From Candidatus Levyibacteriota bacterium (GTDB lineage: Bacteria; Patescibacteriota; Microgenomatia; Levybacterales; UBA12049): a stretch of DNA of 13,813 nucleotides. Numbering within the stretch: the stretch's first letter is position 1; the number at the start of each line of letters is the position of its first letter. The stretch covers positions 1 to 13,813 of the forward strand of contig CAIQLZ010000082.1 of the NCBI GenBank assembly GCA_903872785.1, given 5' to 3'. A model generated the notes under the pieces. The model ran no database searches, was not told the DNA's origin, and saw only the letters and a program-made list of their open reading frames with translations. The position numbers and the translations under genes are program-made. This document shows, in pieces, positions 7,343 to 13,775 of this stretch.

Positions 7343-7813
7343 TTAATTAAGAATAACAATAAAAAAATTAAGTAGCAAGGCAAAACTTACCCAAAGAAGA
7401 TACGGAATTAAAAGCTTGGAAGCTGATTTTGATATTTTTTTAAAAAGCTTGATCATGTAAAAAATCATTATCCATAAAATTACTATTGTTAAAAAAGCCA
7501 GAAAGGGCAAATGAAAGCCAAAAAAGATAAGCGACCAGATAAAATTTAAAGCAAGCTGAACGAGAAATACCCTGATGGCTTTAGGTGTATTTTTATTTCT
7601 CAAGCCTTTATCCCAAATCAAATATAGAGATATTCCCATTAAGAAATACAAAACAGTCCAAACCGGGCCAAATATTGAGTTTGGAGGATTAAAAAACGGC
7701 TTATTGAGTTGAGCGTACCAAGTTGATATTGAAGGCAATGTCACAGTGCTTCCCGCAAATCCGATTAAAAAACAAAGGCTAACTGAGATAATAAGCTTTA
7801 ATCTGCTCACCAT
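7343..7813 (-). CDS. tspO: TspO/MBR (translocator protein) family membrane protein, 156 aa
   Basis: Five-helix membrane protein with the family hallmarks. These are WYAQLNKP (32-39), FNPPN (41-45), GPVWTVLY (49-56), the conserved Gln86, Asn90 and Trp93 (Q-LALN-IWS), and LLWVSFALLLN (139-149). TspO proteins bind porphyrins and sterols and are linked to tetrapyrrole handling and stress responses. The aromatic and proline positions that line the ligand pocket appear intact. The frame can extend to a TTG at 7846, but I chose the ATG at 7813. The segment between the two looks like a promoter (TTGACA and AATACT), and a transcript from it would begin almost at the ATG. It heads the run of small membrane genes leading to VKOR, PEP synthase and enolase. 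The family is confident; the ligand in this organism is unknown. Confidence 0.92.
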   Translation of the reverse strand: MVSRLKLIISVSLCFLIGFAGSTVTLPSISTWYAQLNKPFFNPPNSIFGPVWTVLYFLMGISLYLIWDKGLRNKNTPKAIRVFLVQLALNFIWSLIFFGFHLPFLAFLTIVILWIMIFYMIKLFKKISKSASKLLIPYLLWVSFALLLNFFIVILN

Positions 7814-7817
7814 ATTT

Positions 7818-7846
7818 AGTATTCCCCAAAAAATAGCAATTGTCAA
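7818..7846 (-). promoter_or_regulatory. Probable TspO operon promoter
   Basis: Minus-strand TTGACA (7841-7846) and AATACT (7818-7823, 4 of 6 matches) are 17 bp apart. The start point would fall at or within a few bases of the TspO ATG, giving a leaderless message. The -35 hexamer overlaps the first of four 11-bp-spaced repeats facing the other way. Confidence 0.5.
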
Positions 7847-7879
7847 GGAAATGTCCAGATTATGTCAAGCCGTTTTCAA
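7840..7879 (+). promoter_or_regulatory. Four tandem GTCA-type repeats at 11-bp spacing (Pho-box-like)
   Basis: Four 7-mers, TTGTCAA (7840), ATGTCCA (7851), ATGTCAA (7862) and TTTTCAA (7873), are each separated by 4 bp. Direct 7-bp repeats with 4-bp linkers are the layout of PhoB/OmpR-type response regulator sites such as the Pho box. The array sits between TspO and the plus-strand 55-residue gene and points at the latter. Its first unit covers the predicted TspO -35, so one bound regulator could affect both genes. Confidence 0.55.
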
Positions 7880-7889
7880 GACCATCAAA

Positions 7890-7895
7890 TAAAAT
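7890..7895 (+). promoter_or_regulatory. -10 element for the 55-residue plus-strand gene
   Basis: TAAAAT (5 of 6 matches) lies 10 bp after the last of the four repeats. That is the distance seen in PhoB-activated promoters, where the activator replaces the -35. Transcription would begin about 2-3 bp before the ATG at 7905, so the message would be nearly leaderless. Confidence 0.45.
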
Positions 7896-7904
7896 GGATA
7901 AACT

Positions 7905-8072
7905 ATGAACGACGAAGATAGAAAATATTTACAATCCGTAAGAAAAATGAGGCCAAGTCTGGAGATTTTTAGCGGGATGGTCAGGATATTAGAAAACACG
8001 CATAAACACACAGACCAACTGTTAAACAATCTCAATAAATCCCTCTTGGAAACTTTCAAAACTATTCTTTGA
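7905..8072 (+). CDS. Possible small charged helical protein, 55 aa, the only plus-strand gene
   Basis: I translated this short frame directly: ATG at 7905, TGA at 8070-8072. The start is MNDEDRKYLQSVRKMRPSLE, and the end is LLNNLNKSLLETFKTIL. It has no membrane segment. It is rich in Asn, Lys, Leu and Asp/Glu with an amphipathic helical pattern, so it could be a small cytoplasmic protein. It fills the only gap large enough for a gene and runs opposite to all its neighbours. There is no good Shine-Dalgarno sequence, but a -10 element lies 9 bp before the ATG, behind four phased repeats that could bind an activator. I do not recognise a family. A minus-strand frame over the same bases has only a TTG start and reads like random sequence. 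That this is a gene is moderately likely. Confidence 0.45.
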   Translation: MNDEDRKYLQSVRKMRPSLEIFSGMVRILENTHKHTDQLLNNLNKSLLETFKTIL

Positions 8073-8112
8073 GAAAATTATCGATTAATAACCGTCGGGT
8101 TTTCCGTTGCTG

Positions 8113-10794
8113 CTACTTGGCTTTCAGGGAGGAATCGTATAGAGTTACCCTAGTCTCCTTACCTTTTGACGTTCTTTTTTCTTCTTCTGCCCTCACCAAT
8201 TTATAAGTGTCCTTATATTTATCCGGCATTACGCCAACAGAATTTATTCCTTCTTCAATTAACATCTTCACAAACGCCGGACTGTTCGACGGAGCCTGCC
8301 CACAAATTCCCGTTTCTACTTTGCGTTTTTTACAGGCCCTAATTACTTCCCTAACCAACTCAACTACCGCAGGATTTGTTTCCACATACCACGGAATCTT
8401 CCCTATTTTTTCATTATCTCTGTCTGTTGCCAAAGTAAATTGCGTGAGGTCATTTGTTCCGAAAGAAATAAAGTTAATGCCCGTGTCGATAAAGTCATTG
8501 ATCCTTACCGCATTCGTCGGAACCTCAACCATTATCCCGACTTTCAGATTATCCCATCCGCTTTCCATGCCGATTGTTTTCATTATTTCAAAAGCTCCTT
8601 TGAAGCCAATTTTATCCAGTTCCGAACCGCCTGTCAGCTCTTTCGGATCCCTGACAACAGGAAACATTATTTTAATATTTTTATATCCCGCTTCCCTTGC
8701 CCGTTTTATTGCTTCAAGCTCCCATTTAAATACTTCCCTATTTTCAGGACAAAGCGAACGTATTAATCCCCTCCAACCCATCATGGGATTAGACTCTTCC
8801 GCTTCATAATCCCCGCCTCCAATTAGATTAGCGTATTCATTTGTTTTAAAATCCGTAGTCCGAACGATTATGTCGCTCTTGGGAAAAATCGCCGCAAAAT
8901 TAGCAATTCCTTCAGCAAGTTTGGTTATGAAATATTCTTTTCCGTTTTCATAGCCCGCAGTTTTTTCAGCCACTTTCTGTTGAAGATCGGAATTTAGCAG
9001 TCCTTTATCAAAATCTTCCAAAGCCCTGACGTGCACACCTATTTCACTTAAAAGAAATTCTATGCGTAATAAGCTTATTTTAAAATTGTCGCCCAACTCT
9101 GCTAAAGCATGCATTTTCCTTGCCATATCGGGATTCGAAATAATGAGCCCTATTGCAGTTTCCGTAGGATTTTGGACGAATTCTGTTACATTAATATTTT
9201 CACCCACCTCATTTAATGGCAGTGCTCCTTCATAAATTTTCCTTTCTCCCGCATCTATGGTGACTTCTTTGCCTTTATATTCCTCCAAAAGTGCACTTAT
9301 ATCTCCAACGCCGACAATCGAAGGTACCTCAAGCTCCCTTGTCACAATGGCCGCATGGCAGTTCGGTCCCCCCACTTGAGTCGTTATTCCTCCAACCCTT
9401 TTCATTACGGAAACCCAGTCAGGATCGGTTCTCTCGGCAAATAAAATAATTTTTTTATCGCCGGCCTGTCTGATAATTTGCCCTGCCTCTTCCGGATTAC
9501 CGGCAACTCCCATAATTCCTGCAGCCACACCCGGACAGCCTGTTATTCCGCCTTTCAAAATAACCTTTGCTTGTTCCGCCACGTCTTCCGGAATCATCAT
9601 TCTCTTCATTTTTATAACCAGTGCATTTTCTTTTGAAGTGATTGTCTCCGGCCTTGCCTGAGTAAAATGAACTTCTCCGTTTTTTATGACGAATTCCGTA
9701 TCCATTTCTTTGCCATAATGATCTTTTATTATCCCAACCAAATTGGCCACTTCTTTTACTATGCAGTCGGAAACGGCAAATTTCTTTCTTTCTTCTGTGG
9801 AAGTTTCAATTTCCTGTGTTCCACCTTTGACATAAACCGTTTTTACAGCTTTTTCCCCAAGGTTACGCCCAATTATCGCTCCTGTTCTGGAATCTATATC
9901 ATAAGAATCGGGAGTAACACTTCCGCTTACGATTGACTCACCTAAGCCATAATTAAAATCAGCCTTGGTGATTTTGGCACCGGTCTTGGAATCAACGGAA
10001 AAACAAACGCCCGACGCCTGACCATCTGCCATTTCCTGAACTACGACTGCCAACCTTGCTTCGCTATGCGAAAAGTTTTTGCCCGCTGCCAAAGCGCTAT
10101 TAACACTTTGATTTTTATCTTCTTCCAACGACCGCTGCGTTAATTTTAATCTTGCTTCATTTCTATATTCAATTGCTCTGGTACCAAATTGAGAAGCAAG
10201 GCATTCTACGGTAGATTTTATAACTTCTTCTTCCCCTTCCTGATGCAAAAAAGTTTTATGCTGACCGGCAAAACTAAATTCATTACCGTCTTCATTTGCA
10301 CCCGAACTGCGAACCGCAACACGGATATTCTTCCCTTCAAGTCTCTGACATAAATTGCCATACGCATCTCTAATTTCATTTTCTTCTTCGGGCAAAAGCT
10401 TTACCTGCCCCATCTCTTCTTCAATTTCTTTACCTGTATTAATAAGCTGATTTCTCCAAAATTCCATCCAGTCTTTTCCATCCCTATATTTCCTATCATC
10501 TTTCAACTTTGCTTTCAACCACAACAAAGAATGTCTGTCTAACATCTCAATTTTATCTGCAATACGGGGATTTTGTTGAAGAATTTTATCGTTTATTGAA
10601 GTCGTAATTACAAAAGCTTCGGGAACTTTTATTCCGGGAATTGACCGAAGTTCCGCAAGACTTGCTCCTTTCCCTCCCGCATAATCAACTCTTTTTGCTA
10701 CCTCATCTTCCAAGAATACAATCAGCGGAAGATTATCTTTTATGATTTCCTGTTCATTGCTGCGACCATTAAGCGTTTCCCGTGAAATTGCCAT
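8113..10794 (-). CDS. PEP synthase paralogue (PEP-utilising enzyme), 893 aa, divergent
   Basis: It has the same three-domain order as PEP synthase. The N-terminal ATP-binding domain (about 25-385) shows GGKGASLAEL, VRSSGANEDG (161-170) and QARPET. The swivelling domain has GGPNCHAAIVTREL with catalytic His480. The barrel shows RTTDFKTNEY (645-654), NPMMGWRG, metal ligands in MVEVP and GTNDLTQ, and catalytic Cys831 (GICGQAPSNSP). It differs from the 812-residue copy in four ways. It has an N-terminal extension of about 20 residues, an extra 25 or so within 212-249, and a basic C-terminal tail. It also has Asn478 where the regulatory Thr normally sits, two residues before His. The usual SxNPD near the end has become VMPD. 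It probably forms PEP from pyruvate, but a changed substrate or direction is possible. The ATG has only a weak GGAT upstream. It lies 74 bp behind a 41-residue gene, in a gap holding three phased repeats. Confidence 0.88.
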   Translation of the reverse strand: MAISRETLNGRSNEQEIIKDNLPLIVFLEDEVAKRVDYAGGKGASLAELRSIPGIKVPEAFVITTSINDKILQQNPRIADKIEMLDRHSLLWLKAKLKDDRKYRDGKDWMEFWRNQLINTGKEIEEEMGQVKLLPEEENEIRDAYGNLCQRLEGKNIRVAVRSSGANEDGNEFSFAGQHKTFLHQEGEEEVIKSTVECLASQFGTRAIEYRNEARLKLTQRSLEEDKNQSVNSALAAGKNFSHSEARLAVVVQEMADGQASGVCFSVDSKTGAKITKADFNYGLGESIVSGSVTPDSYDIDSRTGAIIGRNLGEKAVKTVYVKGGTQEIETSTEERKKFAVSDCIVKEVANLVGIIKDHYGKEMDTEFVIKNGEVHFTQARPETITSKENALVIKMKRMMIPEDVAEQAKVILKGGITGCPGVAAGIMGVAGNPEEAGQIIRQAGDKKIILFAERTDPDWVSVMKRVGGITTQVGGPNCHAAIVTRELEVPSIVGVGDISALLEEYKGKEVTIDAGERKIYEGALPLNEVGENINVTEFVQNPTETAIGLIISNPDMARKMHALAELGDNFKISLLRIEFLLSEIGVHVRALEDFDKGLLNSDLQQKVAEKTAGYENGKEYFITKLAEGIANFAAIFPKSDIIVRTTDFKTNEYANLIGGGDYEAEESNPMMGWRGLIRSLCPENREVFKWELEAIKRAREAGYKNIKIMFPVVRDPKELTGGSELDKIGFKGAFEIMKTIGMESGWDNLKVGIMVEVPTNAVRINDFIDTGINFISFGTNDLTQFTLATDRDNEKIGKIPWYVETNPAVVELVREVIRACKKRKVETGICGQAPSNSPAFVKMLIEEGINSVGVMPDKYKDTYKLVRAEEEKRTSKGKETRVTLYDSSLKAK

Positions 10795-10830
10795 TTCCCA
10801 TCCAAGATAACGGAGAAAAGATTTAGAAGC

Positions 10831-10859
10831 TTGACGTTAACTTGACAAAATCATGACAA
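10831..10859 (-). promoter_or_regulatory. Three tandem GTCA repeats at 11-bp spacing (Pho-box-like) upstream of the PEP synthase paralogue
   Basis: On the minus strand TTGTCAT (10853-10859), TTGTCAA (10842-10848) and ACGTCAA (10831-10837) are separated by 4-bp linkers, so GTCA recurs every 11 bp. The units face the PEP synthase paralogue, whose ATG is 37 bp downstream. They fill much of the 74-bp gap. The -10 is unclear; TAAATC (10820-10825), 17 bp after the middle unit, is a weak candidate. Confidence 0.55.
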
Positions 10860-10868
10860 TTTTGTTTT

Positions 10869-10994
10869 TTATCTAACTCCCGCGTAACCTAAACATGCGT
10901 AAACTGCCAAAATTGTACAAGCAACAACGAACAGAATTAATCCTATAAATGCATTTCTTGTAAGGGTAACTGCATCTTTTTTTGCTTTTGCCAT
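10869..10994 (-). CDS. Small single-helix membrane peptide, 41 aa
   Basis: I translated this short gene directly: ATG at 10994, TAA at 10869-10871. It has a basic N-terminus (MAKAKKDAVTLTRN), one hydrophobic helix (about 15-38) with two Cys residues (26 and 34), and a short end LGYAGVR. A strong Shine-Dalgarno sequence, GGAGGTG (11001-11007), precedes the start at 6 bp, and a well-formed promoter lies 23 bp beyond the start. These signals make it a real gene despite its length. It lies between a DUF475 membrane protein and the PEP synthase paralogue. I do not recognise a family. The positive-inside pattern predicts a cytoplasmic N-terminus. Confidence 0.78.
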   Translation of the reverse strand: MAKAKKDAVTLTRNAFIGLILFVVACTILAVYACLGYAGVR

Positions 10995-11016
10995 TCCTCT
11001 CACCTCCTAAATTTAT

Positions 11017-11044
11017 CTTATAATTAAATATTTGTCTCTGTCAA
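11017..11044 (-). promoter_or_regulatory. Sigma-70 promoter of the 41-residue gene
   Basis: Minus-strand TTGACA (11039-11044, perfect) and TATAAG (11017-11022, 5 of 6) are 16 bp apart. It lies between the DUF475 stop and the Shine-Dalgarno sequence of the 41-residue gene, leaving a short leader of about 15 nt. It may also feed the PEP synthase paralogue. Confidence 0.75.
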
Positions 11045-11062
11045 TGGCTTAGAACATCCTCC

Positions 11063-11974
11063 TTAAAGGTTAAGTTCTTTCTTGGATTTTAAGAAAAAAT
11101 ACCCGACTGTTCCGAATGTGACAACCGGCGAAAGCCATGTCGGTATAGAATATCCAAAGCTGTCTAATATCATAATTATTCCTAAGAACAACACTGAATA
11201 CATTGCGCCGTTTTTTAGAAATTTATATTTTTTGATTCGCTCAATATTGCCAACAGTCAGCTTTCTTAAAATAAATGCGCCAAGTCCGTTTCCTACCAAA
11301 ATTAACGGAACTGCAAACGTAAAAGCGAATGCACCGACTATTCCATCTATAGAAAAAGTTGCGTCCAAAACTTCTAAATAGGCAATTTTACTGAAATCCG
11401 ACAGGTTGCCGCCAATAAGTTTTCTTTCCTGATCTTCGGCAAACTTTCTAAATCCGTGAACAATAAAAAATGCCGTTGATCCTAAAATAGCTCCAAACGC
11501 CATCATTGGATGAATCTGTAACGCAAGCAAGACAATTAAAGCTAAAACAAGGGAAATTACAGTGAAAAACCATGGTCCTTGCCTATGTAAAAAACGTTCA
11601 CCTCTAAGTCCATAATTTTTGGGCTCTAAAAATAGCCAGTTGAAGAAGAGAAATATTAAAAATGTTCCTCCGCCTGCCAGAAGTACCGGCGAAGAATTTT
11701 TGATTGATTCTGTAATCTCCCTATTACTGCTTAAAGTAGCATAAAACGCTCCCGACAGTCCAATTCCGGGATTTGCAGACCAAATAATTATTAACGGCAA
11801 TAGCCCCCTAACCACAATTACCGCAAATAAAAATCCCCAAAGCAAAAACCATTTCCTTGCCTTTTTCTGCATTCCGGATAAAACTTCTGCGTTAATAATT
11901 GCATTGTCAATACTTGTAACTATTTCAAAAAATGAAAGTCCGAGAATAGTCAAAATGAGAAAACCAACATGCAT
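11063..11974 (-). CDS. DUF475 / TerC-like integral membrane protein, 303 aa
   Basis: Polytopic membrane protein with about seven to eight helices. Two acidic in-membrane motifs are typical of the TerC superfamily: FFEIVTSIDNAI (15-26) and EVLDATFSIDGI (201-212). Other family marks are FNWLFLEPKNYGLRGE (111-126) and LVGNGLGAFILRKLTVGN (226-243), which place it in DUF475. The buried Asp, Glu and Asn residues suggest metal or ion handling. TerC relatives are tied to tellurite resistance and to manganese export, but DUF475 itself has no settled function. No other ter genes are present here. The ATG at 11974 has no Shine-Dalgarno sequence and lies 8 bp after an extended -10, so the message may be leaderless. 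The stop is followed directly by the promoter of the next gene, so it appears to be transcribed alone. Confidence 0.87.
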   Translation of the reverse strand: MHVGFLILTILGLSFFEIVTSIDNAIINAEVLSGMQKKARKWFLLWGFLFAVIVVRGLLPLIIIWSANPGIGLSGAFYATLSSNREITESIKNSSPVLLAGGGTFLIFLFFNWLFLEPKNYGLRGERFLHRQGPWFFTVISLVLALIVLLALQIHPMMAFGAILGSTAFFIVHGFRKFAEDQERKLIGGNLSDFSKIAYLEVLDATFSIDGIVGAFAFTFAVPLILVGNGLGAFILRKLTVGNIERIKKYKFLKNGAMYSVLFLGIIMILDSFGYSIPTWLSPVVTFGTVGYFFLKSKKELNL

Positions 11975-11981
11975 AAATGTT

Positions 11982-11990
11982 ATTGTAGCA
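11982..11990 (-). promoter_or_regulatory. Extended -10 promoter of the DUF475 gene
   Basis: Minus-strand TGCTACAAT matches the extended -10 form TGnTATAAT with one change. It follows a run of nine T. Seven bases separate it from the ATG, so transcription would start at or next to the start codon. No good -35 is visible, which extended -10 promoters can do without. Confidence 0.55.
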
Positions 11991-12016
11991 AAAAAAAACT
12001 TTGAGCTAATGAGGAT

Positions 12017-13030
12017 TTATAAATGTTTTTTGTAGAAATCAATACTTCTTTCCATTGCTTTATCCCAACCGGGCAATAAGTTGTGATCGGCTCCGGAATA
12101 AGTAAAATACGTTACGTCTTTACCCGATTTTGTTAAATCCGTAACCAAATTATCCGACCATTTAACAGGCACCGCATCATCCGCTAATCCCTGATGAATC
12201 TCAATGGAAGCATTTATCCTTGAGTAGAAATTACTGGGCGAATACAATTCAACATCATAGTCTTTTTCAAAATTTGCAACAGCTTTTCTTAATGCCTTTC
12301 CGTGATCAGCAAATTCGTCCGTATAATACAATATCGAATACGGAAAGGGCTTTGAAACAGGAGCCCAAAGAACTGTGGGGTAATTTTGGCCTGTTATTTC
12401 TAAAACAGATATGGCAATCTGTCCTCCGTTACTGTGTCCCCAAATGCTGACTTTGCTTAGATCTGCCTTTATTTTTCCCGAATAACTGGCCTCAAGACCG
12501 TTATTTAAATTAACCAAAGAAGACAAAAGAGTTAGAGCTGTTGTATAAGTCTGAAACCTTTCTTCAATTGAATCTTGCGAAGGATTATCAGACTGACCAT
12601 AACCTAAAAAATCCGGTGCAAGAGTTATAAAGCCATTTTGCGCGAAAACCTCTCCCGCCTTCTTTGTACCGATTCCGGTTGCGTAATTTTCAACGGGAAC
12701 AAACCCCCGCATCATTACAATAACGGGATAGACTCCTTTATTTTTCGGAATATTTATAAGCCCGCTTACTTTTTTCTTAGAACTTTTTCCATTTACAACA
12801 TCCTTAAGATGGTAATAAAACATTTGCGAAACGTAATTTTCTCCTTCATTCAAAATATCTCCCAAAGCAATCGCAGACGGTTCGAATTTGGTCTTTTTTA
12901 AGTTTTCATAAGTATACTTTAACAGAGGTCTTTCTTTTACTTTTTCTTGCGGAACAATGCTTCGTTTTGAAAATATAAATATTCCTAAAAATGCAACCAG
13001 AAGAAAAATTCCAATCCCTAATTTTTTCAC
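12017..13030 (-). CDS. Secreted or membrane-anchored alpha/beta hydrolase (dienelactone hydrolase/prolyl oligopeptidase type), 337 aa
   Basis: Signal anchor at the N-terminus: basic KK, then a hydrophobic helix (about 4-20) and KR. The alpha/beta-hydrolase fold follows. It has an oxyanion region YPVIVMMRGFVP (101-112), the nucleophile elbow WGHSNGG with Ser200, the acid Asp284 in GLADDAVP and His316 in GADHN. The triad and spacing fit the peptidase S9/dienelactone-hydrolase group, so it probably cleaves an ester or peptide outside the membrane; the substrate cannot be told. The start is GTG at 13030, 8 bp after the stop of the LytR_C gene; no other start precedes the signal helix. There is no Shine-Dalgarno sequence, so coupling with the gene upstream is likely. 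No cysteine or lipobox is seen after the helix, which favours an uncleaved anchor or ordinary signal. Confidence 0.88.
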   Translation of the reverse strand: MKKLGIGIFLLVAFLGIFIFSKRSIVPQEKVKERPLLKYTYENLKKTKFEPSAIALGDILNEGENYVSQMFYYHLKDVVNGKSSKKKVSGLINIPKNKGVYPVIVMMRGFVPVENYATGIGTKKAGEVFAQNGFITLAPDFLGYGQSDNPSQDSIEERFQTYTTALTLLSSLVNLNNGLEASYSGKIKADLSKVSIWGHSNGGQIAISVLEITGQNYPTVLWAPVSKPFPYSILYYTDEFADHGKALRKAVANFEKDYDVELYSPSNFYSRINASIEIHQGLADDAVPVKWSDNLVTDLTKSGKDVTYFTYSGADHNLLPGWDKAMERSIDFYKKHL

Positions 13031-13038
13031 GTTGTTTT

Positions 13039-13755
13039 TTACTTTTTAGTTCCGATAATTACAATAACAGGAACCGAGGAGTCTTCCGACAGGACTTGCG
13101 TGTCTCCTACTGTAAACGCACTCTCAAGAAAATTTTTAAGCTTGGCTATATAATCCTTATCAACTTCTTTTTTCGCTTTTATAATTGTATCCGTATAATC
13201 GGATTTGTCCGCATTGCCGATTGAAGAAACCGTGAATCCTTCGCTTTCCAAGCTTGTTTTTTGCCTTGATGCTTCTCCGGCGACTTCGCTACCGTTTTGC
13301 ACCTCTATTGTATATTTAGTCAGGTCAATTGTTTTTGTCGGCGAAGGGATAATTGTCGGAGATGGAGTAACGGAAACTTTATTTTCTTTTCCCCCTTTGA
13401 ATATCCCTTGCCTATAAAGAAAGACTCCGGCTAATAAAGCTATGGCTATAATAAAAATGAGTAATATTGGCCACATATAATTCTTTTTTTCGGGAGCAAA
13501 CGGTGAATACATTTCCTCTTTGTTCATTTTTTCCTTAAAATCAGTCAGCGGATTTACTGGCGATAAAGGTTCGGCGGATGTTTCTGGTTTAACCGATTCG
13601 GGAACCACTTCCTCAATTACTTCATTTCCTTCTGTCGGAACATCTACAGCCACATTTTCTTTTACGTCAGCCGTATCCGATACGGGTTTTAGTTCTTTTT
13701 CAGTTAAAGTTCCCTCAGAAACTGGTTTTACTTCGGGTTTTTTATGGACAGGCAT
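13039..13755 (-). CDS. Single-pass membrane protein with a C-terminal LytR_C domain, 238 aa
   Basis: The first 92 residues are a low-complexity tail rich in Pro, Glu, Val and Lys (several VKP/VxP steps). A membrane helix follows at about 94-114 and a Pro/Ser/Thr linker (VTPSPTIIPSPTKT, about 129-142). The C-terminal domain (about 148-236) shows YTIEVQNGSEVAGEASRQK, GFTVSSIGNAD and a final VPVIVIIGTK, as in LytR_C. In LytR-CpsA-Psr proteins this domain accompanies a catalytic domain that attaches polymers to the wall. Here the catalytic domain is absent, so a binding or scaffold role at the cell surface is more likely. The ATG at 13755 has a clear Shine-Dalgarno sequence, AAGGAGA (13762-13768). 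A promoter lies just beyond, and the hydrolase follows 8 bp after the stop. The domain call is fairly firm; the function is inferred. Confidence 0.83.
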   Translation of the reverse strand: MPVHKKPEVKPVSEGTLTEKELKPVSDTADVKENVAVDVPTEGNEVIEEVVPESVKPETSAEPLSPVNPLTDFKEKMNKEEMYSPFAPEKKNYMWPILLIFIIAIALLAGVFLYRQGIFKGGKENKVSVTPSPTIIPSPTKTIDLTKYTIEVQNGSEVAGEASRQKTSLESEGFTVSSIGNADKSDYTDTIIKAKKEVDKDYIAKLKNFLESAFTVGDTQVLSEDSSVPVIVIIGTKK

Positions 13756-13775
13756 TAAAAATCTCCTTATCTTTT

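Noticed and set aside
7814..7846. Upstream TTG start for TspO
   Set aside because: The extra 11 residues are not typical of the family, and this stretch looks like the promoter itself.
7865..8059. Minus-strand 64-residue frame in the gap between TspO and the PEP synthase paralogue
   Set aside because: It starts only at TTG, has no ribosome site, and reads as Cys/Phe/Leu-rich antisense of the better plus-strand frame.
8078..8112. Possible terminator hairpin (AACC-GTCG-GGTT followed by TTCC) after the PEP synthase paralogue
   Set aside because: The stem is only 4 bp and no proper T run follows on either strand.
11045..11062. Short inverted repeat CCTTTAAGG and an AAGGAGG-ATG after the DUF475 stop
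   Set aside because: The ATG is followed by one codon and a stop, the ribosome site touches the ATG, and the palindrome is too short for a terminator.
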